Shown: positions 40,938 through 51,328, counted from the stretch's first letter. The stretch: 64,000 nucleotides of DNA from Rhodovibrionaceae bacterium (GCA_028279885.1 JANQMX010000069.1:1-64000); one strand, 5' to 3'. The notes: generated by a model not told the origin, from the letters alone. A program made the numbers and translations.

Positions 40938-41936
40938 ATGGCCAGCCTGCCACCTTTGAATGCCCTGCGCGCCTTTGAGGCGACGGCCCGCCACTTGAGC
41001 TTCTCCCGCGCTGCCGAGGAGCTGAACGTGACCCCGGCGGCCGTCAGCCATCAGGTCAAGGCGCTCGAAGAGACCCTCGGCGCCAGCCTGTTCCACCGGC
41101 TCAACCGGGCCATCGAGCTGACAGATGCGGGGCGTCTCCTGTTCCCCGACCTGCAGGAGGGTTTTCAGCGTATCGGCGAGGCCGTGGCCAAGCTCGACCG
41201 CCTGTCCGACGACCGGGTCCTGGTGATCAGCACCGGGCCCGCTTTCTCCGCCAAGTGGCTGGCGCCGCGGCTTTACCGCTTCCTGGAACAGCACCCGGAG
41301 ATCGATGCCCGCATCTCAGCCAACCTGGGCCGCGCCAACTTCGGCGCCGACGGCGTCGACGTGGCCATCCGCTTCGGCGGTGGCGAATACAGCGGCTTTC
41401 ACGTCGAGCCTCTGGTCGAAGACAGCCTCTTGCCGCTTTGCAGTCCGGCCCTGCTGGCACGCGGGCCGGCGCTCAAGACACCGCAAGACCTGCGCCGGCA
41501 CGTCCTCATCCACGATGACTCGCTGAGCTTTCGCGAGAACCATCCTGGCTGGACCGACTGGCTGAAAGCGGCCGGCGCGCGCGGTGTCGATGCCTCGCGC
41601 GGCCTGCGCTTCAATCATGCCGACCACGGCATCGACGCGGCCATCGAAGGCGCCGGAGTGGTGCTGGCCCGCAAGGTCATGGCGGCCGGCGACCTCAAGC
41701 TGGGACGCCTGGTGGCGCCTTTCTCGCTGGAGATTCCCATCGGATTGGCCTTCTACCTGGTCACGCCGCGCGGCGCCGAGACCCGGCCCAAGACGGCCAA
41801 GTTCCGCGATTGGATCGAACGGGAGATGGCCGAGTTCCGTTGCTTGCTGGCCGAGCTGCCGATTCCGATGGAGCGTGCCGAGACGCCGGACCGCACATCC
41901 GATCAGGGTGAGTTCAGCCCCGCAGCAGATCGTTGA
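40938..41936 (+). CDS. gcvA: LysR family regulator, GcvA-like
   Basis: 332 aa; LPPLNALRAFEATARHLSFSRAAEELNVTPAAVSHQVKALEETLGASLFHRLNRAIELTDAG. Confidence 0.9.
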   Translation: MASLPPLNALRAFEATARHLSFSRAAEELNVTPAAVSHQVKALEETLGASLFHRLNRAIELTDAGRLLFPDLQEGFQRIGEAVAKLDRLSDDRVLVISTGPAFSAKWLAPRLYRFLEQHPEIDARISANLGRANFGADGVDVAIRFGGGEYSGFHVEPLVEDSLLPLCSPALLARGPALKTPQDLRRHVLIHDDSLSFRENHPGWTDWLKAAGARGVDASRGLRFNHADHGIDAAIEGAGVVLARKVMAAGDLKLGRLVAPFSLEIPIGLAFYLVTPRGAETRPKTAKFRDWIEREMAEFRCLLAELPIPMERAETPDRTSDQGEFSPAADR

Positions 41937-41952
41937 TCGAGGTCTTGGCGCG
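41914..41952 (-). pseudogene. Relic of dapD 3' end (13 codons including stop)
   Basis: Minus strand encodes [12 protein letters not shown]; native dapD ends [12 protein letters not shown]. 35/39 nt identical to 46144-46182. Confidence 0.8.
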
Positions 41953-42020
41953 GCTGTGCCGCGCTAGCTGAACCCCATTGCGGCGACGCAATCGCGCATT
42001 TCGATTGGTCTTCTTGCTTT

Positions 42021-42037
42021 ATGTTATAATATAACAT
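42021..42037. promoter_or_regulatory. Candidate Zur box
   Basis: ATGTTATA-A-TATAACAT, perfect 8-bp inverted half-sites, matches the proteobacterial Zur consensus core; 62 nt upstream of the dsrE-like gene. Confidence 0.85.
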
Positions 42038-42099
42038 TACAAACCAGCGCGCGCTCGGGCGCTGATCTGCCAAGAAAACAGTCAACGGAGAACGGCATC

Positions 42100-42477
42100 G
42101 TGAGAGTCGCGTACATCTTCGCCACCGACATGGCCGCCACCTTCAAGCTTGCGACCATGATTCTGCCGCAGCTCGAAGCTGGCGAACACGGTGCGGAAGT
42201 GGTCGGAATGTTCTTCTTCGACGACAACCTGTTCTGCCTGCGTGAGGGCGACCCAGTCGGTGAGCGCTTGGCCAAGGTCGCCAAGGACCAGAACATCCTG
42301 CTCATGATCTGCGACCAGTGCGCCGTGCGTCGCAACTTGGCCGAGGGCACTCTCGAGCAATGCGGCAAGGGAGACGTTACGGCGAAGGGTACGGTCGCCG
42401 GCGTTCAAGCCGGGTGTTTCCCACAGCTCTATGCGGCCTTGGCGCCGGCTAAACCTGATCAAGTCATCACCTTGTGA
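42100..42477 (+). CDS. DsrE/F-like (SaoD-like) protein
   Basis: 125 aa from GTG 42100; [43 protein letters not shown]...[14 protein letters not shown]. Confidence 0.8.
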   Translation: MRVAYIFATDMAATFKLATMILPQLEAGEHGAEVVGMFFFDDNLFCLREGDPVGERLAKVAKDQNILLMICDQCAVRRNLAEGTLEQCGKGDVTAKGTVAGVQAGCFPQLYAALAPAKPDQVITL

Positions 42478-42497
42478 GTCACTCGGAGAAAGCACCC

Positions 42498-43715
42498 ATG
42501 TCTGCCATCGACCAACGCCTTCCCGTCACCGTGCTCTCCGGTTTCCTCGGCGCCGGCAAGACGACACTGTTGAACCGCGTGCTGAACAACCGCGAGGGCC
42601 GGCGCGTCGCCGTCATCGTCAACGACATGTCCGAGGTGAACATCGACGCCGACCTCGTGCGCGCGGACACCGAGCTCAGCCGCACCGACGAGACGCTGGT
42701 CGAGATGTCGAACGGCTGCATCTGCTGCACGCTGCGCGACGACCTGCTCGCCGAAGTGCGGCGCCTCGCCGGAGAGGGGCGGTTCGACTACCTGCTGATC
42801 GAGTCGACCGGCATTTCCGAGCCCTTGCCCGTCGCGGCCACCTTCGATTTCCGCGACGAGGACGGCGAAAGCCTGTCGGATGTCGCTCAGATCGACACGA
42901 TGGTCACGGTCGTCGATGCCGTGAACCTGCTGCGTGACTACTCCAGCCACGATTTCCTGCGGGACAGGGGCGAAACCTTGGGCGAGGAAGACGACCGCAC
43001 GCTGGTGCATCTTCTGACCGACCAGATCGAATTCGCGGATGTGGTGATCCTGAACAAGGTTGCCGATGCGGAGCCGAGTCAGGTGGATGCGGCACGCAAG
43101 ATCATCCGCAGCCTGAACGCGGACGCGCGGATCATCGAGACCAGCTACGCCGATGTGCCGGCGGACGCCATCCTCGATACCGGGCTGTTCGATTTCGAGA
43201 AGGCGCACGAACACCCGATGTGGGCCAAGGAACTCTACGGCTTCGCCGACCACGTGCCGGAGACCGAAGAGTACGGCGTGACCAATTTCGTCTACCGGGC
43301 GCGCCGACCCTTCGTGCCGGAGAAGATCAAGGCCGTGCTGAACGCTGAGATGCCCGGCGTCATCCGTGCCAAGGGGCATTTCTGGATGGCGACGCGGCCC
43401 GATTGGGTGGTCGAGTTCTCGCTCGCGGGTGCGCTGTCCTCCATCAAACCGCTTGGAACTTGGTGGGCTGCCGTTCCGAAGGAGCGCTGGCCGGACCATC
43501 CCTCCGCGCGCGCCTATATGGACGCACACTGGCAGGAGCCCTGGGGCGACCGGCGCCAGGAACTTGTCTTTATCGGCAGCGGGATCGACTGGCCTCGGCT
43601 GAAGGCGCGGCTCGACGCGGCCCTGTTGCCGGAAGAAGTCGCTGGCGGTCCCGAGGCCTTGCCCGATCTGCCGGACCCCTTTCCGCTGTGGCGGCGTGTC
43701 GAGGCAGGGGAATGA
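42498..43715 (+). CDS. zigA: COG0523 zinc metallochaperone GTPase (ZigA-like)
   Basis: [60 protein letters not shown]; downstream of Zur box. Confidence 0.92.
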   Translation: MSAIDQRLPVTVLSGFLGAGKTTLLNRVLNNREGRRVAVIVNDMSEVNIDADLVRADTELSRTDETLVEMSNGCICCTLRDDLLAEVRRLAGEGRFDYLLIESTGISEPLPVAATFDFRDEDGESLSDVAQIDTMVTVVDAVNLLRDYSSHDFLRDRGETLGEEDDRTLVHLLTDQIEFADVVILNKVADAEPSQVDAARKIIRSLNADARIIETSYADVPADAILDTGLFDFEKAHEHPMWAKELYGFADHVPETEEYGVTNFVYRARRPFVPEKIKAVLNAEMPGVIRAKGHFWMATRPDWVVEFSLAGALSSIKPLGTWWAAVPKERWPDHPSARAYMDAHWQEPWGDRRQELVFIGSGIDWPRLKARLDAALLPEEVAGGPEALPDLPDPFPLWRRVEAGE

Positions 43716-44359
43716 TGCTTGCTCGAGAGGTCGTGGAGGAGGAGGCCCCCGTCGCTGTCGGCGTGGTGGATACGCCCGAGGGCCTGTCCGCGATCCACAG
43801 CCCCGACTGCGCTGCCGCGATCTGGCGCCGCCCACCAATGCCGAGCTGTCAGTCCTGGATCGACGCGCTGGCGCCAGAGCGGCTGCCGAAAGCGCGCGTG
43901 GTCCTCGAGCCTGGGACCGTGCGTGAAGCGGTCAGTCGGATCTGCGATGCATCCGGAACGCCGGATTGCGCCGAGCGGGAACGGCTGATCAACGACACGG
44001 CAGCGCTCGCGGACATCTTCATGGGGCTGACGCCCGCGCCCTATCTCCGGCTACGCTTCGACGTTGTTACGACGAACGCTTGCCGGAAGTTCCACATCGA
44101 CGCCGTCACCGCCCGTCTCATCTGCACCTACCGTGGAACGGGCACGCAATACGGCATCTCGACCAACGGGGCCGAGCCTTGGCGCGTCTTCACCGTGCCG
44201 ACCGGCTCTCCGATCCTGCTGCGTGGAACGCTTTGGCCGGAACGTCCAAGCTCCGGACTGCGACACCGCTCACCGCCGATCGAGGGCACGGGCGAGACGC
44301 GGCTCGTCCTTGTCCTCGATCCGATCAGCGATATGGATGACGAGTACGAAATGGCGTGA
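43712..44359 (+). CDS. DUF1826 domain-containing protein
   Basis: ATGA overlap with zigA-like stop; 215 aa; [37 protein letters not shown]. Confidence 0.9.
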   Translation: MMLAREVVEEEAPVAVGVVDTPEGLSAIHSPDCAAAIWRRPPMPSCQSWIDALAPERLPKARVVLEPGTVREAVSRICDASGTPDCAERERLINDTAALADIFMGLTPAPYLRLRFDVVTTNACRKFHIDAVTARLICTYRGTGTQYGISTNGAEPWRVFTVPTGSPILLRGTLWPERPSSGLRHRSPPIEGTGETRLVLVLDPISDMDDEYEMA

Positions 44360-44489
44360 CTCAAGCTCCGCAGGGAGCCATCTGACTGCGCTATGCCTTC
44401 ACAGCGGCACAGGCCTTACGCTTTTCATGAACTGTTGGTAAGAGGCTTGCCGGCGCGCAGGGGCTCATGAGGAAGCGGGATTCCGTCAC

Positions 44490-46106
44490 GTGGGTACATT
44501 CGACATAGTCATCGTTGGCGGCGGTTCCGCCGGATGCGTACTGGCCAATCGCTTGAGCGAAGACGGCAGACGGTCTGTCTTGCTGCTTGAAGCCGGCGGG
44601 CGGGACTGGAGCCCGATGATCCATATGCCGATCGGCTATGGCCATTCGTTCTTCAACCCCCGGATCAACTGGAAGTACGAGAGCGAGCGCGATCCCGGCA
44701 TCGCCGATCGTCAGTCGTACTGGCCCCGGGGGAAAGTGCTCGGCGGCTCAAGTGCCATCAATGCCATGGTCTGGGCGCGTGGCCTGCCCAACGACTTTGA
44801 AGACTGGGTCTCTGCCGGGGCCGAAGGGTGGGACTGGGACACGGTCAAGCGATACTACAAGAAGCTCGAAAGCTGGTCGCGCGGCGGAGACGCGATTCGC
44901 GGTGGCGACGGCCCGCTATCGGTTCAGGATATCACCGATCAGGTCCATCCGCTTTGCAGCGCTTATCTCGAGGCCGCGGGTCAACTGGGCTTGCCCACGA
45001 CCGATGACTACAACGGTGCCGAGACAGAGGGCGCGGCAGTCTATCAGTTGAGCACGCAAAACGGCGTCCGGGCATCGACCGCCAAGTGCTACCTGAAGCC
45101 GGCTCGGGGACGGAAAAACCTGACAATCGTCACCCGCGCCCACGTGACGGGAGTCGATGTCGAGGATGGCCGGGCGACGGGGGTGCGCTATGTCGTCGAC
45201 GGCCAACCACGCGACGCTAAAGCCCGAGCAAGCGTGATCCTGTCGGCCGGCGCGATCAATTCGCCGCAACTGCTGCAACTCTCCGGTGTCGGGCCGGGGG
45301 CCGTCTTGCGCGACAAAGGCATCGGCGTGAAGCACGACATGCCGGCTGTCGGCCGCCATCTGCAAGACCACCTTGGCGTCGATTTCCATTTTCGGTCCCG
45401 CGTCCCAACCCTCAACGAGATGCTGCGCCCCTGGCACATGCGGGTTTGGCACGGACTTCGCTATGTGATGACCCGCAAGGGCCCCTTGTCGCTCAGCGTC
45501 AATCAAGCGGGCGGTTTTTTGAAGACCCGGCCGGACCTCTCAGCGCCCAACGTGCAGATCTACTTCAATCCGGTCAGCTACACCCGAAGGCCCAAGAACA
45601 AGCGGCCCCTGATGAGCCCCGATCCCTTTCCCGGACTCTTGATCGGCTACAGCCCCTGTCGGCCGACCAGCCGGGGTGAGATCGCGATCCGGTCCAGCGA
45701 CCCCTTCGAGCAACCGGCGATCAAACCGAACTACCTGTCAACCAACGAGGATGTTGTGGACCATCTCGAGGCATCCCACTTCCTCCGTCGCCTCAGTGAG
45801 GCTCCGGCCATCGCCGCGATCATCGACAGCGAGATAGCGCCCGGTGCCGATGTTCGGAGCGATGAGGGATACCTGGAACACATCCGCAATAAATCCTGGA
45901 CGGTGTTTCATCCCTGTTCCACCTGCCGGATCGGCCACGACCGACAAGACTCCGTGGTCGATCCGCGCCTTCGTGTCCACGGTGTCGAAGGTCTGCGGGT
46001 GGTTGACGCCTCGGTCTTTCCGAACGTCACATCGGGCAACATCAACGCGCCCGTGATCATGGTTGCCGAACGCGCTTCAGACCTCATTCTGGAGGACTTG
46101 AGATGA
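44490..46106 (+). CDS. GMC family oxidoreductase (choline dehydrogenase-like)
   Basis: 538 aa; FDIVIVGGGSAGCVLANRLSEDG, WPRGKVLGGSSAINAMVWARG, C-terminal VVDASVFPNVTSGNINAPVIMVAERASDLI. Confidence 0.95.
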   Translation: MGTFDIVIVGGGSAGCVLANRLSEDGRRSVLLLEAGGRDWSPMIHMPIGYGHSFFNPRINWKYESERDPGIADRQSYWPRGKVLGGSSAINAMVWARGLPNDFEDWVSAGAEGWDWDTVKRYYKKLESWSRGGDAIRGGDGPLSVQDITDQVHPLCSAYLEAAGQLGLPTTDDYNGAETEGAAVYQLSTQNGVRASTAKCYLKPARGRKNLTIVTRAHVTGVDVEDGRATGVRYVVDGQPRDAKARASVILSAGAINSPQLLQLSGVGPGAVLRDKGIGVKHDMPAVGRHLQDHLGVDFHFRSRVPTLNEMLRPWHMRVWHGLRYVMTRKGPLSLSVNQAGGFLKTRPDLSAPNVQIYFNPVSYTRRPKNKRPLMSPDPFPGLLIGYSPCRPTSRGEIAIRSSDPFEQPAIKPNYLSTNEDVVDHLEASHFLRRLSEAPAIAAIIDSEIAPGADVRSDEGYLEHIRNKSWTVFHPCSTCRIGHDRQDSVVDPRLRVHGVEGLRVVDASVFPNVTSGNINAPVIMVAERASDLILEDLR

Positions 46107-46143
46107 CCTGCAACAGGCAGATCGAGGCCCTATCGTCGGCTGC

Positions 46144-46986
46144 TTAGTCCCGCAACAGATCGTTGATCGAGGTCTTGGAGCGCGTCTTCTCGTCGACCCG
46201 CTTGATGATCACGGCACAGTAAAGGCTCGGCCCCGGGCTGCCGTCGGGCAGCGGCTTGCCAGGCAGGCTGCCGGGCACCACCACCGAATAGGCCGGCACC
46301 TCGCCCATGAAGACCTCGCCGGTGTTCCGGTCGACGATCTTGGTCGAGGCGCCGATGAAGACGCCCATGGAGAGCACCGCGCCCTCGCGCACCACGACAC
46401 CTTCGACGACCTCCGAGCGGGCGCCGATGAAGCAGTCGTCCTCGATAATGACCGGGCCGGCCTGCAGCGGCTCGAGCACGCCGCCGATGCCGGCACCGCC
46501 GGAGAGATGCACGTTCTTACCGATCTGCGCGCAGGAGCCGACGGTGGCCCAGGTGTCGACCATGGTGCCCTTGTCGACATAGGCGCCGAGGTTGACGAAG
46601 CTCGGCATCAGGATGACGCCGGGTGCGATGTAGGCGCTGCGCCGCACCACGCAGTGGGGCACCGCGCGGAAGCCGGCTTCGCGAAAGCGGTTCTCGCCCC
46701 AGCCTTCGAACTTGGAGGGCACCTTGTCCCACCAGGGCGCGCCCCCCGGGCCGCCGGGAATGGCATGCATGTCGTTCAGCCGGAAGGACAGCAGCACCGC
46801 CTTCTTGAGCCACTGGTTGACCCGCCAGTTGCCGTCGGCCTCGCGCTCCGCAACCCGCGCCTCGCCGTCGTCGAGGGCGTTCAACGCCAGCTCGACGGCT
46901 TCGCGAATGGGGCCGCCGGTCGCTGTGTTGACGAGGTCCCGCGCCTCCCAGGCCTCTTCGATGACTTGTTCCAGCTCGCTGCTCAT
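46144..46986 (-). CDS. dapD: 2,3,4,5-tetrahydropyridine-2,6-dicarboxylate N-succinyltransferase
   Basis: Left-handed beta-helix enzyme; [73 protein letters not shown]. Start trimmed to MSSELEQ. Confidence 0.97.
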   Translation of the reverse strand: MSSELEQVIEEAWEARDLVNTATGGPIREAVELALNALDDGEARVAEREADGNWRVNQWLKKAVLLSFRLNDMHAIPGGPGGAPWWDKVPSKFEGWGENRFREAGFRAVPHCVVRRSAYIAPGVILMPSFVNLGAYVDKGTMVDTWATVGSCAQIGKNVHLSGGAGIGGVLEPLQAGPVIIEDDCFIGARSEVVEGVVVREGAVLSMGVFIGASTKIVDRNTGEVFMGEVPAYSVVVPGSLPGKPLPDGSPGPSLYCAVIIKRVDEKTRSKTSINDLLRD

Positions 46987-47156
46987 GACTATCCCCTCGT
47001 CCGCCGGCTCGTGATTGGTTTTCTGGCGTTCTGCGGCGGCGACCATGGTTAAGAGGGGATGGTGCGTCAAGCCTGCCGAACGCTTACAGCTTAAGGCGGG
47101 ATTAAAGCCACATCCTTACACTCGAAAGCACATTCGGGCGCAACGCGCGGAGCCTG

Positions 47157-48440
47157 ATGGGCAAGACGAGAGCAAAGACCAAGGACGCGTCGGCCTATGC
47201 CGACGTCAAGCAGGTGCTGAAGGTCGGCGATAGCGCCGAGCGCGCCCGCTTGGCCGCGCGCGACGACGTGGCGCCGGAGGTGCTCTACTACCTCGCGGGA
47301 GACGACTCGGCGGACATCCGCTGCGTGGTGGCCGGCAATCCGGCCTGCCCGGCCCAGGCGGATCTCAATCTCGCCTCCGACCCCAAGGTGATCGTGCGCC
47401 TGCGCTTGGCGGAGAAGGTGGCGCAGCGTCTGCCCCAGATGACGCCAGACGAGATACGCGGGCGCCTGTTCGAGCAGCTTCTCGGCGCCTTGGCGCGAGA
47501 CGAAGCCATGGCCGTCCGGCAGGTGATCGCCGAAGGGGCCAAGGAACTGGCCAGCCTGCCGCAAGGCCTTGTCTACCGATTGGCCGAAGACTCGGTCGAT
47601 GCCATCGCTTGCCCGGTGCTGAGCGACTCCCCCGTCCTGACCGAAGATCAGCTAGAGCAGTTGGCGAGCGCGCGTCCTCAAATCGAGGAGGGGCAGCCCG
47701 ACGAACGGCTGCTCGCCCTGGCCCGCCGTAAGACTCTGTCCACCTCGCTCAGCGAGCGGCTGGTCGAGTCCGGAGACGATCGCGTGATCGGTGCGCTGCT
47801 GCACAACGTCGGCGCCGAGATCGCCGATGCGACCTTGGAAGGCCTTGCCGAGCGGGCCGCCGACAAGCCGGCTTGGCACGAGCCCCTGGTCGCGCGGCCG
47901 CGCCTGACGCCCAAGACCGTCTTCACCTTGGTCCGCTTCGTCGCCAAGAGCCTGCTGCGCCGCCTGCGCAACCGCAGCGACCTCGACGCCCATACGCTCT
48001 CGGTGGTGGAGCAGGAGCTGGAAAGCCGCTTCGGCGGCGGGGGCAGCGGCAATGGAGCGCTGATGGAACGCGGCGTCGACAAAGCGGACGAGGAGGCGGT
48101 CGAGCGCGCCGTGGCGCTGCTCTCGCAGAACCGCCTGGACAGCGAAGAGCTGAGCGAAGCCCTGATGCAGGGCGACGACCGCCTGGTCTCCGCCGGCCTT
48201 GCCTTGCTCTCCGGCTACAACCTCGCTTTCGTCAAGCATGTGCGCAACGCCACCTCTGCCAAGGGGGTCGTGGCGCTGGCCTGGAAGGCGGGGCTGACGC
48301 CGCGCTTTGCCGGGCAGCTACAGGCCACCTGGGCCCACATCCCGCGCCAGCAGGTGCTGCCGACAACCGACGGCACCTTCCCCCTCAGCAAGGAGGAGAT
48401 GCGCTGGCAGCTCGAGTTCCTCGAGGGCCTGCGGGAGTAG
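47157..48440 (+). CDS. DUF2336 domain-containing protein (second copy in window)
   Basis: 427 aa; SLSERLVESGDDRVIGALLHNVGAEIADATLEGLAERAADKPAWHEPLVARPRL parallels the 1747-2916 protein. Confidence 0.85.
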   Translation: MGKTRAKTKDASAYADVKQVLKVGDSAERARLAARDDVAPEVLYYLAGDDSADIRCVVAGNPACPAQADLNLASDPKVIVRLRLAEKVAQRLPQMTPDEIRGRLFEQLLGALARDEAMAVRQVIAEGAKELASLPQGLVYRLAEDSVDAIACPVLSDSPVLTEDQLEQLASARPQIEEGQPDERLLALARRKTLSTSLSERLVESGDDRVIGALLHNVGAEIADATLEGLAERAADKPAWHEPLVARPRLTPKTVFTLVRFVAKSLLRRLRNRSDLDAHTLSVVEQELESRFGGGGSGNGALMERGVDKADEEAVERAVALLSQNRLDSEELSEALMQGDDRLVSAGLALLSGYNLAFVKHVRNATSAKGVVALAWKAGLTPRFAGQLQATWAHIPRQQVLPTTDGTFPLSKEEMRWQLEFLEGLRE

Positions 48441-48480
48441 GGGGCGCCGATTTGGCGCGGACGATCCAACACCGCAGACT

Positions 48481-48623
48481 GTCACACCGGCCCTTAGGCG
48501 AGCCCGGGACTGTTTGCAGTCCCGGCGTGCGAGCCTTGGCAGCCAGGGTCCAGACGCAAGCTCCCACCGTGCCTTCCGCTGGATCCTCGCGTCTCGACAC
48601 TGCGTGTCTCGCGCAAGGATGAC
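48481..48623. repeat. MITE-like palindromic intergenic repeat, copy 4
   Basis: GTCACACCGGCCCTTAGGCGAGCCCGGGACTG...GCAAGGATGAC; shares the long insert with copy 2 (18512). Confidence 0.75.
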
Positions 48624-48662
48624 AGTCCGACAGGGGCGGTGGAGGGCGTAGCACCACTGGCT

Positions 48663-48833
48663 GTCACCCCGGCCAAGGCGTTCGCACAAGCGAAGGCCGC
48701 GAGCCGGGGTCCATGGAGCGGCTTGGTACGGCTTCAGGATGAGCCGATAAGCAGTCGCACCATCGAGCTACGACGTTCACTTTCTGCGCAGGCTGAGGAA
48801 TGGATCCCGGCTCGCTAACGCGGCCGGGATGAC
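48663..48833. repeat. MITE-like palindromic intergenic repeat, copy 5
   Basis: GTCACCCCGGCC...GAGCCGGGGTCCA...TGGATCCCGGCTCG...GGCCGGGATGAC. Confidence 0.75.
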
Positions 48834-48896
48834 AAGAGGAGGGGGCTGCATCGCGGTCTGGTCAGTGCCACGTGTGGGGCGCCCGCATCCGTTTTT

Positions 48897-49874
48897 CTAA
48901 ACCCCCGCGTCGGGCACCGAGCCGCGGCGCTGGATGCGTTGCTCCTGGTCGCCGAGCGCCTCTTTAGCAATCTCGGCGATGCCGCCGACGGCGCCGATCA
49001 CGTTGGCGGCGTCGAGTGGCAGGAAGAGGATCTTCTGGTTCGGCGAGTTGGCGAACTGCCCCAACGCATCGACGTAGCGCTGGCCGAGGAAGTAGTTGAC
49101 CGCCTGCACGTCGCCGCGGGCGATGGCCTGGGAGACCATGGCCGTCGCCTTGGCTTCTGCCTCGGCCTCGCGCTCCCGCGCCTCGGCGTCGCGGAAGGCA
49201 GCTTCGCGCCGGCCCTCGGCTTCCAGGATGGCCGCTTGCTTCTCACCCTCGGCACGCAGGATGGCTGCCTCCCGGTCGCCCGAGGCATCCAGCACCTGGG
49301 CGCGCTTGTCGCGCTCCGCCTTCATCTGCCGGGCCATGGACTCGACCAGGTCCTTGGGCGGGGTGATGTCCTTGATCTCGATGCGCGTCACCTTGATGCC
49401 CCAGGGTGCGGTGGCCTCGTCGACGATGGTCAGCAGTCGAGAGTTTATGGCGTCGCGCTCGCTGAGCAGCATGTCGAGGTCCATGGAGCCCATGACCGTA
49501 CGAATGTTGGTCGTGGTCAGGTTGAGGATGGCGCGCTCCAGGTCGCGCACCTCATAGGCGGCGCGGGCCGCCTCCATGACCTGGAAGAAGACCACGCCGT
49601 CGACCTGCACCAGGGCGTTGTCCTTGGTGATGACCTCCTGAGAGGGCACGTCGAGCACCGTCTCCATCATGTTCATCTCGGCGCCGATGCGGTCGATGAA
49701 GGGGATGATGAGGTGCAGTCCTGGCGTCAGGGTCCGGGTGTAGCGGCCAAAGCGCTCGACGGTGTAGTTCATGCCCTGCGGAATCGAGCGTACGCCCATG
49801 AAGACCAGAACGAGGGTGAGCAGCAGAAAGGCGATTACGAAGATCGAAAAGCCGGTGATCTCTAACTCTGGCAT
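48897..49874 (-). CDS. SPFH/band 7 (stomatin-like, QmcA-like) membrane protein
   Basis: 325 aa; VRSIPQGMNYTVERFGRYTRTLTPGLHLIIPFIDRIGAEMNMMETVLDVPSQEVITKDNALVQVDGVVFFQV. Confidence 0.95.
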   Translation of the reverse strand: MPELEITGFSIFVIAFLLLTLVLVFMGVRSIPQGMNYTVERFGRYTRTLTPGLHLIIPFIDRIGAEMNMMETVLDVPSQEVITKDNALVQVDGVVFFQVMEAARAAYEVRDLERAILNLTTTNIRTVMGSMDLDMLLSERDAINSRLLTIVDEATAPWGIKVTRIEIKDITPPKDLVESMARQMKAERDKRAQVLDASGDREAAILRAEGEKQAAILEAEGRREAAFRDAEAREREAEAEAKATAMVSQAIARGDVQAVNYFLGQRYVDALGQFANSPNQKILFLPLDAANVIGAVGGIAEIAKEALGDQEQRIQRRGSVPDAGV

Positions 49875-49999
49875 CGCGCGATTTTCCTTCCCGTAAGCCG
49901 TCGCCCGAAGAATACCCGGACATAAACCAAGGAAGGCCTAAAGCATGATCGCCGCGCTGAAAAGCGCTGCCGAAGTGATCAGGCTCTAGGACAACAGAC

Positions 50000-51328
50000 T
50001 CAGCGACCGGCGATGCCTTGGCCGCGCGCCAGGAAGCGCAGGACGAAGCTGTTCCAGATGGTGTAGCGCTCGGCCGGCAGCGCGTAGGGGCTGCAGCTCT
50101 GAAAGGCGCTGCGGGCGTTGCGCGCGAAGTCGGCGAAGCTCGCGTTCTCCACCATGCGGCCCACGTCGAGGATGTGCGCATGGGCGACCGCGCCCGAGCG
50201 GCTGAGCTTCACTTCCATCTCGACGACGAAATCCGGGTTGTTCTGACCCGGTCGACCAAGTCGCCAGCATTCCCTGATCTGCTGGCGCAACAGGTGGACC
50301 ACCTCCCAAAGCTCCGGATTGGCCTCGGCCTGGGCCACTTCGTCGCCGACGATCGCCAGGTTTTCCAGCAGCTGATTGCCGGTGACCCGGCCTTCCCAGC
50401 GCTGCTGGTACTGCTGGGTGGGATCGCGCGGCAGTGCTGCGCTTTGTTGCGGCTGGGGCGCCGGCTGGGGCGCCGGCTGGGGCGTGGGTGCCGGGCTAGG
50501 TTCGGCGAGCTGCTCTTCCTGGATGATCGACGGCCGCTCGGCGATGCTTTCGGGCCGGCGCGGCGGCAGCAGGTTGGGCGCGGGCCGGACCGGCTCGGCC
50601 AGCAACAGGGGCTGGCTCGGATCCTCGGTCGGGCTCGGCTCCGGGGCCTCCGCCGTCAGCTCCTCCGCCACCGTCGGTGGCGCCGTGGTGACCAGCGGTG
50701 CATCCGGAGTTTGGTCGAGTGGCTCCAGCGCCCCGGGTGCGGCGTCCGGCGTCGCCGCCGCCTCGTCCGGCAGCGCGGGTTCCGGGGGGTCGGTCGGGGC
50801 CTCGGCCAAGGTCGTCTCGGCCAAGGTCGTTTCGGCCAAGGTCGTTTCGGCCAAGGTCGTTTCGGGCAGCGTCGCCTCCTCGGGCTGCGCCAGGGTCTCC
50901 TCCGGCAGGGGGGCCAGCTCGACCGGCTCCGCAGCCTCGGCCAGCGCCGGCTCCTCCGTCTCGGCAGGCGGCTCTTCCGGCGCTTCGACGATCGTCTCGG
51001 TCTCTTCGATGGCCGGGGCTTCCGGTTCGGGCGCGGCCTCGCTTTCGGCCAGGACGTCAGGCTCGGGTTCCGGTGCCGCCTCCTCTTGCGCTGCCTCTTC
51101 GGCCACAGGCTCCGGCGCGGGCTCCTGGAGTTCTGCGCTCTCCAGCGCGTCCTCGCTGATCACCTCGTCGACCTCGACCTCGATGGCCGTCGTGCTGTCG
51201 AAATAGGTGAACTCGACGAGCGGCTGCGGCGCGTCCGCCCGGTCCTTCGGCTGTATCGCCGGCAGAGTCAGCAACAGGAACAGCACGGCGGCATGGAACA
51301 AGCCGGATAGGGCGAGGCCGATGCGCAT
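50000..51328 (-). CDS. TolA/TonB-like envelope protein with low-complexity linker
   Basis: N-terminal TM (MRIGLALSGLFHAAVLFLLLTLPAI), Glu/Pro/Ala linker incl. LAETT repeats, C-terminal TolA-like domain (LLRQQIRECWRLGRPGQNNPDFVVEMEVKLSRSGAV). Start trimmed from 51394. Confidence 0.85.
   Translation of the reverse strand: MRIGLALSGLFHAAVLFLLLTLPAIQPKDRADAPQPLVEFTYFDSTTAIEVEVDEVISEDALESAELQEPAPEPVAEEAAQEEAAPEPEPDVLAESEAAPEPEAPAIEETETIVEAPEEPPAETEEPALAEAAEPVELAPLPEETLAQPEEATLPETTLAETTLAETTLAETTLAEAPTDPPEPALPDEAAATPDAAPGALEPLDQTPDAPLVTTAPPTVAEELTAEAPEPSPTEDPSQPLLLAEPVRPAPNLLPPRRPESIAERPSIIQEEQLAEPSPAPTPQPAPQPAPQPQQSAALPRDPTQQYQQRWEGRVTGNQLLENLAIVGDEVAQAEANPELWEVVHLLRQQIRECWRLGRPGQNNPDFVVEMEVKLSRSGAVAHAHILDVGRMVENASFADFARNARSAFQSCSPYALPAERYTIWNSFVLRFLARGQGIAGR

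Noticed and set aside
42459-43838. 459-aa minus-strand ORF opposite zigA
   Set aside because: Shadow ORF; the plus-strand COG0523 protein carries the GTPase and CxCC motifs.
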